Assembly: GCA_016946835.1 (NCBI GenBank)
Contig: JACVTC010000064.1
Coordinates: 192,501-256,500 of the forward strand
Direction: 5' to 3'
From: Neocallimastix lanati (nom. inval.)
Taxonomy: Eukaryota > Neocallimastigomycota > Neocallimastigomycetes > Neocallimastigales > Neocallimastigaceae
DNA length: 64,000 bases
Shown: positions 40,488 to 53,276 of the stretch, piece after piece
Layout of the letters: each line of letters starts with the position of its first letter
How positions within the stretch are numbered: position 1 is the first letter of the stretch
The notes under the pieces: generated by a model
Told to the model about the DNA's origin: nothing
Databases searched by the model: none
The model's input: only the letters and a program-made list of their open reading frames with translations
Position numbers and translations under genes: made by a program

Positions 40488-41500
40488 TTTTGAGAAAATT
40501 AGAGACTAAATTTTTTTTATTTTAAGTATAATATCATTATTGTTATAAAAAGTGGTAGAATTAACGTAAAAATATCCTAAATGTTATCTTGTATATTTCT
40601 TTTTATTAAAAAATAATATAATATAATTTTTTTTTTTTTTTATTATAATTATTATCAATATTTAACATCTAATCAATGAATTTTTTCTTTAAATAAAAAA
40701 AAAAATTAATTTTAAAATTATCAAAAAGAAATTATATAATTCATAAAATATAAAAAAAATATATAAATCTCTAATTTATTCATTATATGAAATATTATTT
40801 GAATATTTAATAAAGTTATTTTCTGATTCATTCTGATAATTCTAATCATTCTAATCATAAAATATAATAATTTTTTAAAATAAAAAATTAATTAATTTAT
40901 TGAATTTTTTCATATAATAATTAATATTCACGTGTAATCATCTTTTTTTACAAATAATATACTTTTTTTTTTATAACTACAAATAAATAAAGAATTATAA
41001 ATTAAATTATAATTTTTTATTCTTTTTTTATTTAAAGTTTCTTTATTTATTGAAAGTCCATGTAAATATATACATTCTTTTTAATATAATAACAAATATT
41101 TTATTTTACATATAATAATATATAAAGTAATTACAATTTAATATTCCATAATTGAAATTTATGAGTTATTCCAATAATAATATATACAATAAATAAAACC
41201 TATCATTAAAGAAAAAAAAAATAAAAAAATAAAAATAAAAATAAAACAATCAATTTCACCTTTTTTTTTATTTATTTATATTAGTCTCTAGTTGAACATA
41301 TTTCAATAAAATCAATACTAAATAATAAAATAAAAAAAAAAAAAAAAATAAAAATAAAAATAAAAAAATCTTATAAAAATTTTGAACTATAAATAAATTA
41401 TATATCAAAATAACCTCTTTCACTTATACATACAATTTTTAAAAAATGAAAAATTCCAAATAAACAATAATTATTGATTTTTAATGTTATTTAGCCTGTG

Positions 41501-41538
<38 letters not shown>

Positions 41539-42003
41539 TTTTAAAAAAAAAAAAAAGAGGAAAGAAACATCAAGATAAATAATTAAAATAATATTTGAAA
41601 TATAATTAAATTTAAATTAGCAAAGATTCAATATTTTGGATTATTCATTTATCATTCATTTTATTTAATGGTCTATCAGATACTTAATTGAAATTTTGAT
41701 AATTTTAAAATTATATTAAATAATATATATATAATAATTTATTATTGAAATTTTAATTATGATATAATATTTAGAAATTGGATTCATCCTTGAAAATAAA
41801 AAATACTTATATACATTAAAATTATTTATATTATACTAATTTTTTTTTTTTTTTTTTTTATTATTATTATTATAATATTTTATAATTATTATTATTATTA
41901 TTATTATTATATTTTTAATATACTTAATTTTTTTCAATTTATTATTTAAATTTTTATTTAAATATAATAATATAAATATAAATAAATTAAAAAATAAAAA
42001 AGA
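40009..42003. other. AT-rich intergenic DNA
   Basis: 3' flank of the cellulase and 5' flank of dynamitin. It holds poly-T (40364-40393), poly-A (40453-40485), TA and ATT arrays. No gene seen. Confidence 0.6.
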
Positions 42004-43458
42004 ATGTCAAAATACGAAGACCTTGAAGGTTTCGATTTCAATTCGAAAGAAGTTTATGAAACGGAAGTTCCAGATGATAAAAAAGAAGTCAATAATAACT
42101 TATATAACAGTACTATAGAAGAACAAGCTAATGATGCTATCAACAATTCAGGATTAGAAATAGGAAAAGCTTATGAAATCTTTTCCAATGCTGAAGAAAA
42201 AGATACTACAAAGAAATATGAAATTGATTACTTAGCTGGTAAAATTGAAAAATCAAAATCTCAATCTTTATCACAACAATTAAGAAGATTAATAAAAGAA
42301 GTTGACGATCTTAAATTTAAAATCGAACAAGAAAAAGAAAATAATCACTTAGAATTTCCAGTTAATACTGAAGAAGCACAAGAATTAGAAGCTAATGTAG
42401 TAAAAGGAAGCACTGAAGCAGTTGAAGAAGCAGACCAACAAGTTGAAATAACATCTCCACCACAAAATGCCAATATATCTGGTGCAATTTCACCATCTAA
42501 ACAAATAAATAAAACTTCTCCATCTTATATGCTTGATCAAGCCTCAAAATTACAAAATGAACTTGAAAAATTAACTCTTGGTATTGTAAATGATGATGGT
42601 CATGGTATAAATGCAATTGAAAATATTTTAATTCAGCAAAAAATGATAAATCAAATTAAAGATTGTAAAGTAAATGCATTAAAGGAAGAATCCCCTCTCT
42701 CAGAAAATAATAATGGTGAAACAGATGAAGATCAAAATATAGTAAATACCCTTCCTACTGTTCCTGATGAATCACATTCTATGACCACCCATGATGGTAT
42801 CACTTACAAATTATATTATTCACCAAAATCCATTCAATATCATCAACTTGCCAGAATTTCAGATTTAGAAGAGAGAATTACCCAAATTGAGGCTATTCTT
42901 GGTATTAATAGTATCACTGATGATAATATTCTTTTCCCATCCAACAATCAAATTTCTACTCTTCTCTATGCTAAAGGTAATATTGTTACCGCCATTGATA
43001 GTTTAGATCAACAATTACAACTTCTCTCACAACCAAGTAACTTTGATAACATTTTAATTAAAGTCAATGAAGCCATAAAAGAATTAGAACAATTTATTAA
43101 TATACAAAAGAATAAATTAGCAGAAGAAGAAATAGACGAACAAGCTCAAATTAAAGAAAAAGTTGATGCACTTTATTCAAAATTAGAATCAACTGAAGAA
43201 TATTCTGCCATTATTACACCATTATTAACACGTTTAAAGACTTTACAAGCTTTACATACTGAAGCCTCTCAATTTTCAGAAAGTATTCAAATGTTCTCAG
43301 AACAACAAAACGCTATTAAAAATCAAATCAAAGATCTTCAAGAGATGATGAGTAATCTTTCTGAAAGTTTAGAAGTTAATAAAACCATTATAGAAAATAA
43401 TATTGATTCTATTTCTAAACGTATAGATCAATTAATGGATAGAGTTAAGGAATTATAA
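42004..43458 (+). CDS. DCTN2: Dynamitin (dynactin subunit 2, p50)
   Basis: A 484-residue, intron-free protein. The N-terminus KYEDLEGFDFNSKEVYETEVPDD matches the conserved dynamitin start (KYxDLPG...DVYET-D). The rest is acidic with heptad-rich coiled coils at about 78-110, 280-300 and 340-484. The internal segment PSYMLDQASKLQNELEKLTLGI is family-typical. Dynamitin forms part of the dynactin shoulder and links dynein to cargo in the cytoplasm. Length is slightly above the animal protein (about 400). A Glu/Gln/Asn-rich stretch at about 115-170 accounts for part of this. The start is the first ATG, preceded by an A-rich leader. Confidence 0.9.
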   Translation: MSKYEDLEGFDFNSKEVYETEVPDDKKEVNNNLYNSTIEEQANDAINNSGLEIGKAYEIFSNAEEKDTTKKYEIDYLAGKIEKSKSQSLSQQLRRLIKEVDDLKFKIEQEKENNHLEFPVNTEEAQELEANVVKGSTEAVEEADQQVEITSPPQNANISGAISPSKQINKTSPSYMLDQASKLQNELEKLTLGIVNDDGHGINAIENILIQQKMINQIKDCKVNALKEESPLSENNNGETDEDQNIVNTLPTVPDESHSMTTHDGITYKLYYSPKSIQYHQLARISDLEERITQIEAILGINSITDDNILFPSNNQISTLLYAKGNIVTAIDSLDQQLQLLSQPSNFDNILIKVNEAIKELEQFINIQKNKLAEEEIDEQAQIKEKVDALYSKLESTEEYSAIITPLLTRLKTLQALHTEASQFSESIQMFSEQQNAIKNQIKDLQEMMSNLSESLEVNKTIIENNIDSISKRIDQLMDRVKEL

Positions 43459-43928
43459 GCATTAGATAAGCATTAGTAACTTTTTTTTTTTTTTTTTATT
43501 TTTTTTTATTTATTTAAAAATAAATAAATAAATAAATAAAATAAAATAAAATAAAAAATAAAGTAAAAAATAAATAAAAAAATAATAAACTAACTATTTT
43601 TAATAATAATAATATATATAAGAGAAAAAAAAAATTATTTTTTTTTTTAATATAAAAAAATAGTAATTATAGTGAATAAATAAATATTAAAATAAAATAA
43701 TAAAAAAAAAATAAAAAAATAAAAAAAAAATAAAAAAAAAAAAATAATAAAAATACATTTATAAAGCTTTTAAATAATTTTAAATAAAAAAAAAATAATA
43801 ATAAAGAAAAATAACTAAAAATAATAAAAACAATAATATATAAAATTATAGTTTGTGTTATTCTATTCCAGTAAATAAATATATATTCGAAAGTATAGTT
43901 TTTATATTAAGATTTTTATAATAATATA

Positions 43929-44001
<73 letters not shown>

Positions 44002-44981
44002 AATACCTATATAATAAATATTTATATTGAAAAGCTAAAAAATATTTATATAATATTAATTTATAAATTCATATTTATATTAAATATATTATTTGTAATG
44101 GTAGTAGTAGTAGTAGTAGTATCACGTCTTTATTACCTTTTTATATATATATAGGTATATATATATGTGTAAATTTTTCATTTAAGGATTTTGTAGAAAA
44201 AAAAAAAAAAAAAAAAAAAATAATAATAAATAAAAAAAAAAAAAAAAAAATAGAGAAAAAAAATAATAATATAAAATTTTAAATTTTTGTAATATATTTT
44301 TATTTTTTAACAAATACAAATGCTAACAAAAAGTAGGTTTATATTACATATATATTCTGTATATGTAATTTAAATATTATTTATTACTATTTATCATTAT
44401 TATAACGATTATCCTTTTTATTACTTTTTTTCATAGTTAGTAATATTTTATAAGTATTAAAATACACTGTTATAATATTTTAAAATTTACAATGCATAAT
44501 ATATATATATATAAATTTTTTTTTTTATTGATATTTATTTATTTATTAATTTATTTCATTTCTGGATGAGATAAAGAAAAGATTATATAATAAAAATATA
44601 ATAGAATAAAAATAAAATAAAAAAGCTATTAAAAAAAAAAAAAAAAAAAAAAATTAGCTAAAATACTTACTATAATAACTATTTCTATTATTATTATTTT
44701 TTATTTTTTTTGTCTGTAAAATATGAGTATATAAGTATTATTAAAAAACAAAAAACAAAAACAAAAAAAATAAAATAATAATAATAATATAATAAATATT
44801 TTAAAATAACTAAAATACAAAAAAAAAAAAAAAAAAAAAAAAATTAAATTAAAGTATGAGTTTTAATTATACAAATTGATTTAAATACATTAAAGTTAAA
44901 AATATTATTAATAATGTAAATTAGTAAACTAATGTTAATATATGTAATAAAAAAATATTGTTTTTTTTTTTTTTTTTTTTT

Positions 44982-45018
<37 letters not shown>

Positions 45019-45104
45019 TATTTTTTTGTTTATAAAATTAAATATTATTAAAAATAATAATCATAATAATAATTTTTAATTAATTATTACTAAAATTACT
45101 CTAT
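43459..45104. other. AT-rich intergenic DNA between convergent genes
   Basis: Dense poly-A and poly-T blocks (for example 43949-43994, 44199-44220, 44819-44843, 44960-45017), TA repeats and a TAG/GTA array at about 44098-44120. Dynamitin and the CBM18 gene converge here, so both terminators should lie in it. No gene seen. Confidence 0.6.
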
Positions 45105-46424
45105 TTATTCACAAATACCATATTGTGGTTGACAACCAGAAGAGCAATGATCAGCTGTCTTACCACAATAATTGAATTTACTACAGCAATAGCCTTCTGG
45201 ACAACGACCATGTTCATTACCACATTTCCATTCATTAGATCCATTATTATTTGTTTGAGTTGAAGATGAAGTAGCAGTCTTTTTATTAGTAGTCTTCTTT
45301 TCTTCAGTCTTTTTTGAAGATCCAACACTAGAACTATTTTTACTAATAACAACAGATTTAATGGTGTAAAGATTGGAATCAAGACCAATTTCTTCACCAT
45401 TGGATGAAACAACGACAATACTTCCTCTATCTTTGATACTACTTTCTCTTTCACAACAATAGGTAAAGTATTTAAAAGATTTTTTGTATGCCTTTGCAGC
45501 ATTAATTAAATTATCAGAAGTATTTATAAATGAAATAGTTTTATTATCCTCATTAAAACCACAGTAATAATTACATTTTCTAGTAAGATCCATATAACTA
45601 AAATTGTATGTTGATTTTAAACTTTTATTATTAGTAACTGAACCATTTTTACTAACAACTGAAGCCTTTTTTCTATCTTTCATTTTTCCATCACAACATT
45701 TAGTAAAGGAATCATAGTCACTGCGTTCTTTCATTGATTTAGCATATTCTGAAATTTTTTGCTTATTAGTATTTTCAGAAATAGAAATAATTTTATTATT
45801 CTTAATATTACAATAATAATCACAAGAACTATTAAGGAAATCATTAGTACTTTCTTTTTGTTTAAGTGTAAAGTAAGAAGCATTTAAACTGAATTCTTCT
45901 AATGTTGAAGTTAAAGTCATACGGTCTGAATCTAATTTTCCATCACAACAATAAGTGAAAAGATCATACTCATTACCATACTTTTTTGCAAATTTTAATA
46001 ATGATAAATCTTCACTTTCTTTAATATAAGCTGTTCTATTATCAATGTTAATAGCACAATATGTTGAACAAGTTTTTTTATAATCCATATATTCATATGA
46101 ACCTTTCATATTAATATTAACGTCTTTTAAAATTTTGAATTCATTTGTAACAACATCAACATGGTCACGAGAAGTAAGTCGACCATCACAACAAAGTGCA
46201 TAATATTTATATTCCGCACCTAATCTTTTAACATGATCATTTAAAGTGTAATCTTCAATATTTTTATATATAGTATTACCCTTATACTTCTTACCAGTAA
46301 TATTACAATAATAATTACATTTTTTATTAAGAATTGATTCAGAATAAACTGTTTGACAAAATAATGATAAACATATTATAAATGTTAAAAGCGTCGTTAT
46401 ATTTTTAAAATTGTAAAATGTCAT
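45105..46424 (-). CDS. Secreted protein with four Cys-rich repeats and a CBM18 chitin-binding domain
   Basis: 439 residues. Residues 1-28 are a signal peptide (hydrophobic TTLLTFIICLSLFCQTVYS). Four tandem modules with a period of 82-83 residues follow, each with CxxxC, then 34-38 residues, then CC: Cys 36/40/78/79, 119/123/159/160, 201/205/243/244 and 284/288/323/324. The first Cys pair sits in CNYYC-like and the second in CCDGK/RL-like sequence. A Ser/Thr/Lys-rich linker (about 362-398) leads to a hevein-type CBM18 at 401-438 (CGNEHGRCPEGYCCSKFNYCG...C...C), which binds chitin. Likely attached to the fungal cell wall; the repeat module itself is not recognised. No intron. Confidence 0.85.
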   Translation of the reverse strand: MTFYNFKNITTLLTFIICLSLFCQTVYSESILNKKCNYYCNITGKKYKGNTIYKNIEDYTLNDHVKRLGAEYKYYALCCDGRLTSRDHVDVVTNEFKILKDVNINMKGSYEYMDYKKTCSTYCAINIDNRTAYIKESEDLSLLKFAKKYGNEYDLFTYCCDGKLDSDRMTLTSTLEEFSLNASYFTLKQKESTNDFLNSSCDYYCNIKNNKIISISENTNKQKISEYAKSMKERSDYDSFTKCCDGKMKDRKKASVVSKNGSVTNNKSLKSTYNFSYMDLTRKCNYYCGFNEDNKTISFINTSDNLINAAKAYKKSFKYFTYCCERESSIKDRGSIVVVSSNGEEIGLDSNLYTIKSVVISKNSSSVGSSKKTEEKKTTNKKTATSSSTQTNNNGSNEWKCGNEHGRCPEGYCCSKFNYCGKTADHCSSGCQPQYGICE

Positions 46425-48600
46425 TGTTTATATAATTTTATATATTTCAATATAATAAAAAAATGAATATATAATATTATGAAAAAAAAATATTAAGATT
46501 AAGAATATTAATTTACTTTTATATATACAATTTATTCACAATAAAGATTTAAAAAAATAAATATTCTAAAATTATTTTTTCTTTATTCTACTAATTTTCA
46601 TTTTATTGTTTGTAATTATTAATTATTTATGTATTTATTTAATATATATTGTTTAATATTATTGATATATATATATATAATATTTAGTTTATTAAAAATA
46701 TTATAGTATTAATACCTTTAATTAAAATTTTCGAAATTTATAAATATTTTCCTCATTTTTTTATTAATATTTTTATTAATTTTAATTATATTTTTTATAT
46801 TGATTATAATTATTTTGATATTTTAAAATATTCTATATTATTTTTATAATATTTAAGAATGATTTATATTAATCTATCCCATATAAAGAAAATATATATT
46901 AATATATATTTAAATAAATATAATGTATTGAATATATTATATTTATATAATTAATTATAGTATTATATATCAATAATCTCTCTTTAATTATATATTAACA
47001 TCAATCAAATATATTGTAAATTAAAATTAAAATCCTTAAATTCTGAATAGAAAAAAATTATTTTTATCTTTTAATTTATATTTTTAAAATCTTATTTTTC
47101 ATTATAATACATTGTATAATTATATATTATATTTCTATATATTATATTATATTTTAAATATATATTTAAATATATAAAGTAATATCAGTGCGGCCAATAA
47201 GTATAAAAACTATTAAGCAAAATATAATTGAATAATAAAAATACCTTTTTAATATACAAATTTTAATATTAATAAATTAAATTTTATATTAAAATTTAAT
47301 ATAATTTTTAATATTAATTACCAAAATTATTATTTAATAAACTTTATAATAAATTTAATAAATTTATAATAGAATGTATTTAAATAATTCCTCGATAATA
47401 ACTTTAAAAATAACATCCATCTAAAAATATATAAAAAAATAAAAATAAAAAAAATTTAATAAAGTAGATATATATTGATAAAAAGACATTATAAATAAAA
47501 AATAGAATAAAAAAAATAAAAATAAAACACTATCAAAAATCAAAAATGCAATAAATATTTAATAATTTACCTCATTTATATGAAAATATCAAATAATATC
47601 AATAAATAAAAACTTTAATTTATTAATAAATAATTATTATTTTATCTTTTTTTATCTCACTTTATATTAAAATATGACCAAAATATAAAAAAATTTTATT
47701 TTTCAATGTAAAATTATTTATTATTATTTTATTAATAAAAAATAATAATAATGATAATGATAATAATTGTAATAATATTTATCTTCATTTTAGATATTCG
47801 TGCTTAACTATAAAAACATAAAATGTTTTGCGCCATATTTTTGAAGTCTTTAAGCATTCAACTTTATTTCATAATATTATATATTGATATTTTGAACTAA
47901 CGGTTTTTCTTTTTAAAGGTATTTATTGCTAAGAATATACAATTTTTAAATATTCTTTTTAATTATTATTTAATAAAAAAATATATATATATTTTAATTA
48001 ATATACATTAAATAATATAAAATTAATTAACTAACGATTATTATAGAAAATTATATATTTTATTAAATATTCATTTATTAAATAATTAAAGTTTGATTTC
48101 ATAGAACAAAAAATATTATTAATTGCAAAAGAAAAAATTATTATAAATCTTATTTATTATTATATAAAATATTAATATTTTATTTTTTTAATAAAATTTA
48201 TTAAATATTTTAATAAAAAAATTTTTTTAAAAATCTGTTTTAGTCATAACCCATTACTACAATCAAAATATAAGTACAGCTTATTTATTTAAATAAAAAA
48301 ATATAAAATGAATAAAAAAAAAAAGAAAATTATAATAAAATAACAATATTAACAGATTTATTTTAATACTTTTTAATATTTAAATAAATATCTAAAGTTT
48401 TTGATACTATTTTATCTTTTTTATTTTTCAAAAAAAAAAAAAAATTAGAATATAAGATTTTTAAATTTGATAATATATCTTTCTTACTTATTTAATAATT
48501 ATCTAAATTACTAATAAATATAAAATTTTATAATTATATTTAGTATATGGTTAATATTATAACAAATTCTTTATTAAAAATCTCAGGATATATAAAAATA
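46425..48600. other. AT-rich intergenic DNA
   Basis: Extremely AT-rich; only TA, ATT and poly-A type sequence. A short CCAAT-containing patch at about 47190-47200 and a GCGCC at about 47830 stand out slightly. No gene seen. Confidence 0.6.
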
Positions 48601-48624
48601 TATCAAAAAGTTTAATATTTAAAT

Positions 48625-48724
48625 ATTAATCAAAATTTCAGTTTAGAAATAATCAATTTGATTATGAATTATATATCGATAAAAATATCAAATTGATTAT
48701 TTCTAAACTGAAATTTTGATTAAT
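48625..48724. repeat. Perfect 38-bp inverted repeat with 24-nt loop
   Basis: Left arm 48625-48662 (starts ATTAATCAAAATTTCAG) and right arm 48687-48724 are exact reverse complements; the loop is 48663-48686. Pairing stops at both ends. It would form a long hairpin or cruciform. It may be a fold-back element or an RNA hairpin. Confidence 0.92.
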
Positions 48725-50344
48725 TTTTACATATTAAAAGATATGAATTGTATATACATTTTTATATTTATATAAGTTTTAATAAAAGTAAATAAAAAAG
48801 ATATAAAAATTTTCTACATAAATTAATAATTAATTTTTCATGTGATCCCATAAATTGAATAAAAATATTTGAAATTTAATTTCCATATTTTTCCAACCTA
48901 AATTTTATTATAATTATAATAATATAATCTTTCATTTTTTTTCTAACTCTTCAACTAAGAAATTATATATTATTATATTAATTATTAATGACTATAGTTG
49001 TATATAATTCAAATTATAAATAAGACTAAATTATAAGTAACAAAAGCAATACAAATCTTTTTGTAATTATTCTTTCTTAATAAAAATATTATTAAATCAG
49101 AAAAAATTTATAAAGTAAAAATAGAAATAAAAAAATTTTTTAATATTATTATATAACTTTAAAATATAATAATAAAAATTCTCAACTAAAATGAAATATG
49201 AAAATAATTTAGATTTTTTATAAATTTTTTTATAATTTTACATTCAATGCTATTTATGAGTAAATTTTATTAATATTATTTCAATTATATTTAATAAAAT
49301 ATAATTTATAAAATGATATTAGATGAAATGTTTTATTGCTTAATTTATTAAAAAAATGACAATTTTGTCAAATTATAAGTTTAAAATTTATTATGAAAAA
49401 TGTATAATATATTTTAAGTTGAAATTTTATTGTTTGGACAAAATTTAGATAATCTTTAGTTTGTTAAAATGGTAAATAATAAAAATAATGTGTATAATAC
49501 AATAAAATGTATGTGTAAATTAATTTATAAATATAAATATTTTATTTAAATATTATTGGCTATTTTTCAAATTCAACCAATAATAAATAAGAAAAATGAA
49601 CTCATAAAAATTAAGTAATTTAAATTTTTTTAATTTATTATATATTATCATAATTTTCGTAGAAGTTTTAGACTCTGGTTTGAATTTCTTATATTAAGAA
49701 ATAAACGCACCACAACACCTTTTAATAATTTGTAAATCATTCTGATTTGTGTGTTAAAAGTTTTCTTGGTTAGCGAAAAATTTCTTAAATCCGATTTAAT
49801 CGCGCTATGGTAGGGGAATTTTAACTAACATAAGCGTTTCATGACTCGGATAAATTTATAAAAAATAATATTTGTTAATTAATTTAAAAATTTATTTATA
49901 TTTTAAAGTGGAGTCTAATATAATAGTGTAAAATAATGAGATATGAAAAAAATTATTACTATTTAAAGTTATCAAGGTTAGTACTATGTGTAAATGTTTA
50001 ATTGAGTTTATAGTTGAAAATTATTGAGTTATATATTGATTTAATTAAATTTTATTAAGGAAAAAAAAATGGTTAAGACTTACACTATTAGTTATGTCTA
50101 TTATTAATATAGAATCATATTAACATTATTTCCTTTAATTTCTCTTTCTCTTTTTCCTTTTTTTTTTTTTTTTTTTTTTTATGGTTTATTGAAAGTAATA
50201 TAATATTACTTCATCAATTTTTTGTTTTGTCTTTAAAGAGTTATTTTTGTAAATAATAATTTCATAAATAGTCTTTTTTATTATTATTTTATAACAGCAA
50301 CAACTACAAATAATAATAATAATAATTATAAAAATTATAATAAT

Positions 50345-50383
<39 letters not shown>

Positions 50384-50760
50384 TTTATCTTTAATTATTT
50401 TTGATATTCCTAAATTAATATTACTTTTAATTCACAATTAATTTAAAAATTTCATTAATGTAATATATTTTATGTTTATATAAATATATTATAATAATAT
50501 ATAAAAAAAATATTATAATTGAATTGGACAATTTAATTTTAATTTTTTTTTAGAGCTTCATAATTTTTTTTTTTTTTTTTATCACAAAAAAAAAAAAAAT
50601 TAAAAAATATTCGAACTTAAAAAAGCAAACAAACAAACTAAAAAAAGATAAAGAAAAAAAGAGATACATATAATAAATAAATATAAATATAAAAGTATAG
50701 ACAACAATAACTTATTATATTATATGGATTAAAAATAAATAAATTATATGATAATTAATA
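48725..50760. other. AT-rich intergenic DNA with one complex island
   Basis: Mostly low complexity (AAT array 50310-50380, poly-T 50158-50180). The island 49650-49865 has higher G+C (for example TTAATCGCGCTATGGTAGGGG) and no long frame. I tested it mentally for tRNA and common snRNA signatures and found none. Confidence 0.5.
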
Positions 50761-51341
50761 ATGTGGATTATGAATCCAAAACTTTCCACATGGGAAGATT
50801 TTTTAAATAAAGCTAAACAATTAATTAATATAAAAGATTATAATTCAGCTAATACATGTATTTCCAAAGTATATATATATATATATTTATATAAAATATA
50901 AATATTTTATTTATTATTTATTTTTAAATGATATATAATCTTTGTTTTTGAATTTAAACTCATTTTAATAATTAAATTATATTTTTATCTCTAATATAAA
51001 GGCTATACAATTAAAAGGAGATGAACATATTCTATATAAAATTCGTAGTAGTATTAATGTAAAATTGAATAAGTATGACGCTGCATTACTTGACTGTCAA
51101 AAAATGATACAGCTTAAACCTGAAGATGGTGATGTATGTTAATTTTTTTTTTTTTTTTTTTTAATATTAATTTATTCATTATTTATTTTATATTATATAT
51201 ATGAAATATATATTTTAAAAAGGGATATGTAAGAGTTTCAAAATTATTAAGTGAAATGAATAATAAAAGAGGTGCCTATCAAATATGTGTTATTGCATTA
51301 AAAAAAGTTCCTTCAACAGATAAATATTATCATGTAAATAA

Positions 51342-51372
<31 letters not shown>

Positions 51373-53276
51373 TTATTATATTATAATATTAATTAAAATA
51401 AATAAATAATTGAATGAATAACAGCAATAACAACATATTTATATATATTAAGATTATTGAGAAATTAATGGAAACGTATAAAGGAAAGAGAAAGAATGTA
51501 AATAAATTATTGAAATCTGAAGTAAAAAGATTTAAGGCTAATAAAGACAATACAAATTTCAATATTTATAATAATGGATGTAGCAGTAACAATAATGTAA
51601 TTTATTTTAATATATATATTTATTTATATATTTGATTGTCATTTTTACAAAATAATATTAATTATTGTAGAAAAAGGAATAAATTAATACTTTATTATTA
51701 TTATTATTATTATTTGTTATAATGAAATTCTATAGAGAATTCAAAATAATCAAAAAAACTATTTTATATTACCATATGAAATATTATCAAGAGTTTTTAG
51801 TGAATTACGTTACAGAGATTTATATTATTGCATGATAACATGTAAGAGATGGTATGAATGTATTATTAACAATAAATTTTTATGGAGGGATATTAATTTA
51901 AGTAATTTAAGTAGTAGTAGACTTTGTAATTCAAATACAATTCAGTTTATTGCAAAAAGAAGTCAAAATATGTTAAGATCTTTAGATCTTAGTAATTGTA
52001 CAGCAATTACTGACGGTTCTTTACGTCCTTTATTACTATATCGATGTAATGGCATTGAAACTTTTAAACTTTCAGGTAATTCAAAAATTACTAAAAATGG
52101 AATAATAAAGTATGCAATCAATATATAAATCACATTAAAATATAATTGTAAATTTTATAATTTATATATTAATATAAAATTTAATACTAATACTAATAAT
52201 AAGAATAGTAGAATATTAAAATTAATATTAATGATAAGAATAGTTATAATGATTAAAAAATAGTAATACTAATAATGGTAATAACAAAAATAACATTATT
52301 TTAATTAAATGATTTTATTCTTAAATATTATAGATTATTAAAAATTATAGGTTTAAATTTGATTAATTTAACATTACAGAGTAAACAAGTGGATGATTAT
52401 GTTATTGAGAATATTTTTAATAGTTGTCCAAAAATTGAATATTTGGATCTTTCAGAAAATATAAATTTATCACCAAATTGTTTTTTAGGCGTTTATAATT
52501 TACATAGAAATATATATAATATTAAAGGTCTTCGATTTAAAAATATTTCGTCAATATGTGATAAAACAATTCAAATATGCGCAGCATTATTTCCTTCATT
52601 AGAAATATTAGACCTTTATAATTGTAATATGATTACGAAATCAGCATTATTATCTATAGGTTCATTTACAGAATTAAAAGATATAAATTTAACAGGAACT
52701 GCAATGAATGTTCCGGATAATATTTTGTTAGAGGATTCTTTTTTATATTTATTTGAAAAATGTCAAAAAGTAGAAAAAATATCGTTTAGACAGTTTCCAA
52801 TTCTATCAGATCCATCTATTGAAATTTTATGTGGTTTTTGCAGTAATTTAAGAGAAATAGATATCAGTTATTCAATTAACATAACAGATCATTCACTTAA
52901 CATATTGTCAAATTTTTTAAAATATACCCTCCGTTCATTAAATATATCATACTGTCCATTATTGACAAATGAAGGATTATTATATATATTTGATCGATGT
53001 GAAAAATTGACCGATTTGGATATTTCTAATAATCCAAACATATCTGATTATTTATTTAAGACGTTTAAAAATTCTGATTTACCACTAATAAATTTTTATG
53101 CATCAAACTGTGATCGTATCACAGGAAATGGTTTAATAGCATTTATTAAAAAATTAAGAGATACCTTGTTATTTGTTAATATTGATTATTGTCATATTTC
53201 TAATTCAACATTAAATTTTATCTATCATAAGTTTCCACACATAAAATTTAGTTCAAAATTAGAAAAATTTTATTAA
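50761..53276 (+). CDS. TPR / F-box / LRR protein (Pof3/Dia2-like), six exons
   Basis: Inferred exons 50761-50868, 51002-51133, 51223-51333, 51453-51596, 51736-52109 and 52334-53276, all GT/AG, giving 603 residues. Exons 1-3 encode TPR-like helices (DFLNKAKQLINIKDYNSANT, KYDAALLDCQKMIQLKPEDG, NNKRGAYQICVIALKK). An F-box opens exon 5 (ILPYEILSRVFSELRYRDLY then CKRWYEC). Leucine-rich repeats follow to the end (LRSLDLSNCTAITDGSL, LREIDISYSINITDHSL, LRSLNISYCPLLTNEGL, LTDLDISNNPNISDYL). This TPR, F-box, LRR order is that of fission yeast Pof3 and budding yeast Dia2, SCF ubiquitin-ligase receptors acting in genome stability. Orthology is inferred from architecture. Confidence 0.85.

Noticed and set aside
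49650-49865. tRNA or snRNA gene in the GC-richer island
   Set aside because: No A/B box pair with a foldable cloverleaf and no recognisable snRNA core could be found by eye.
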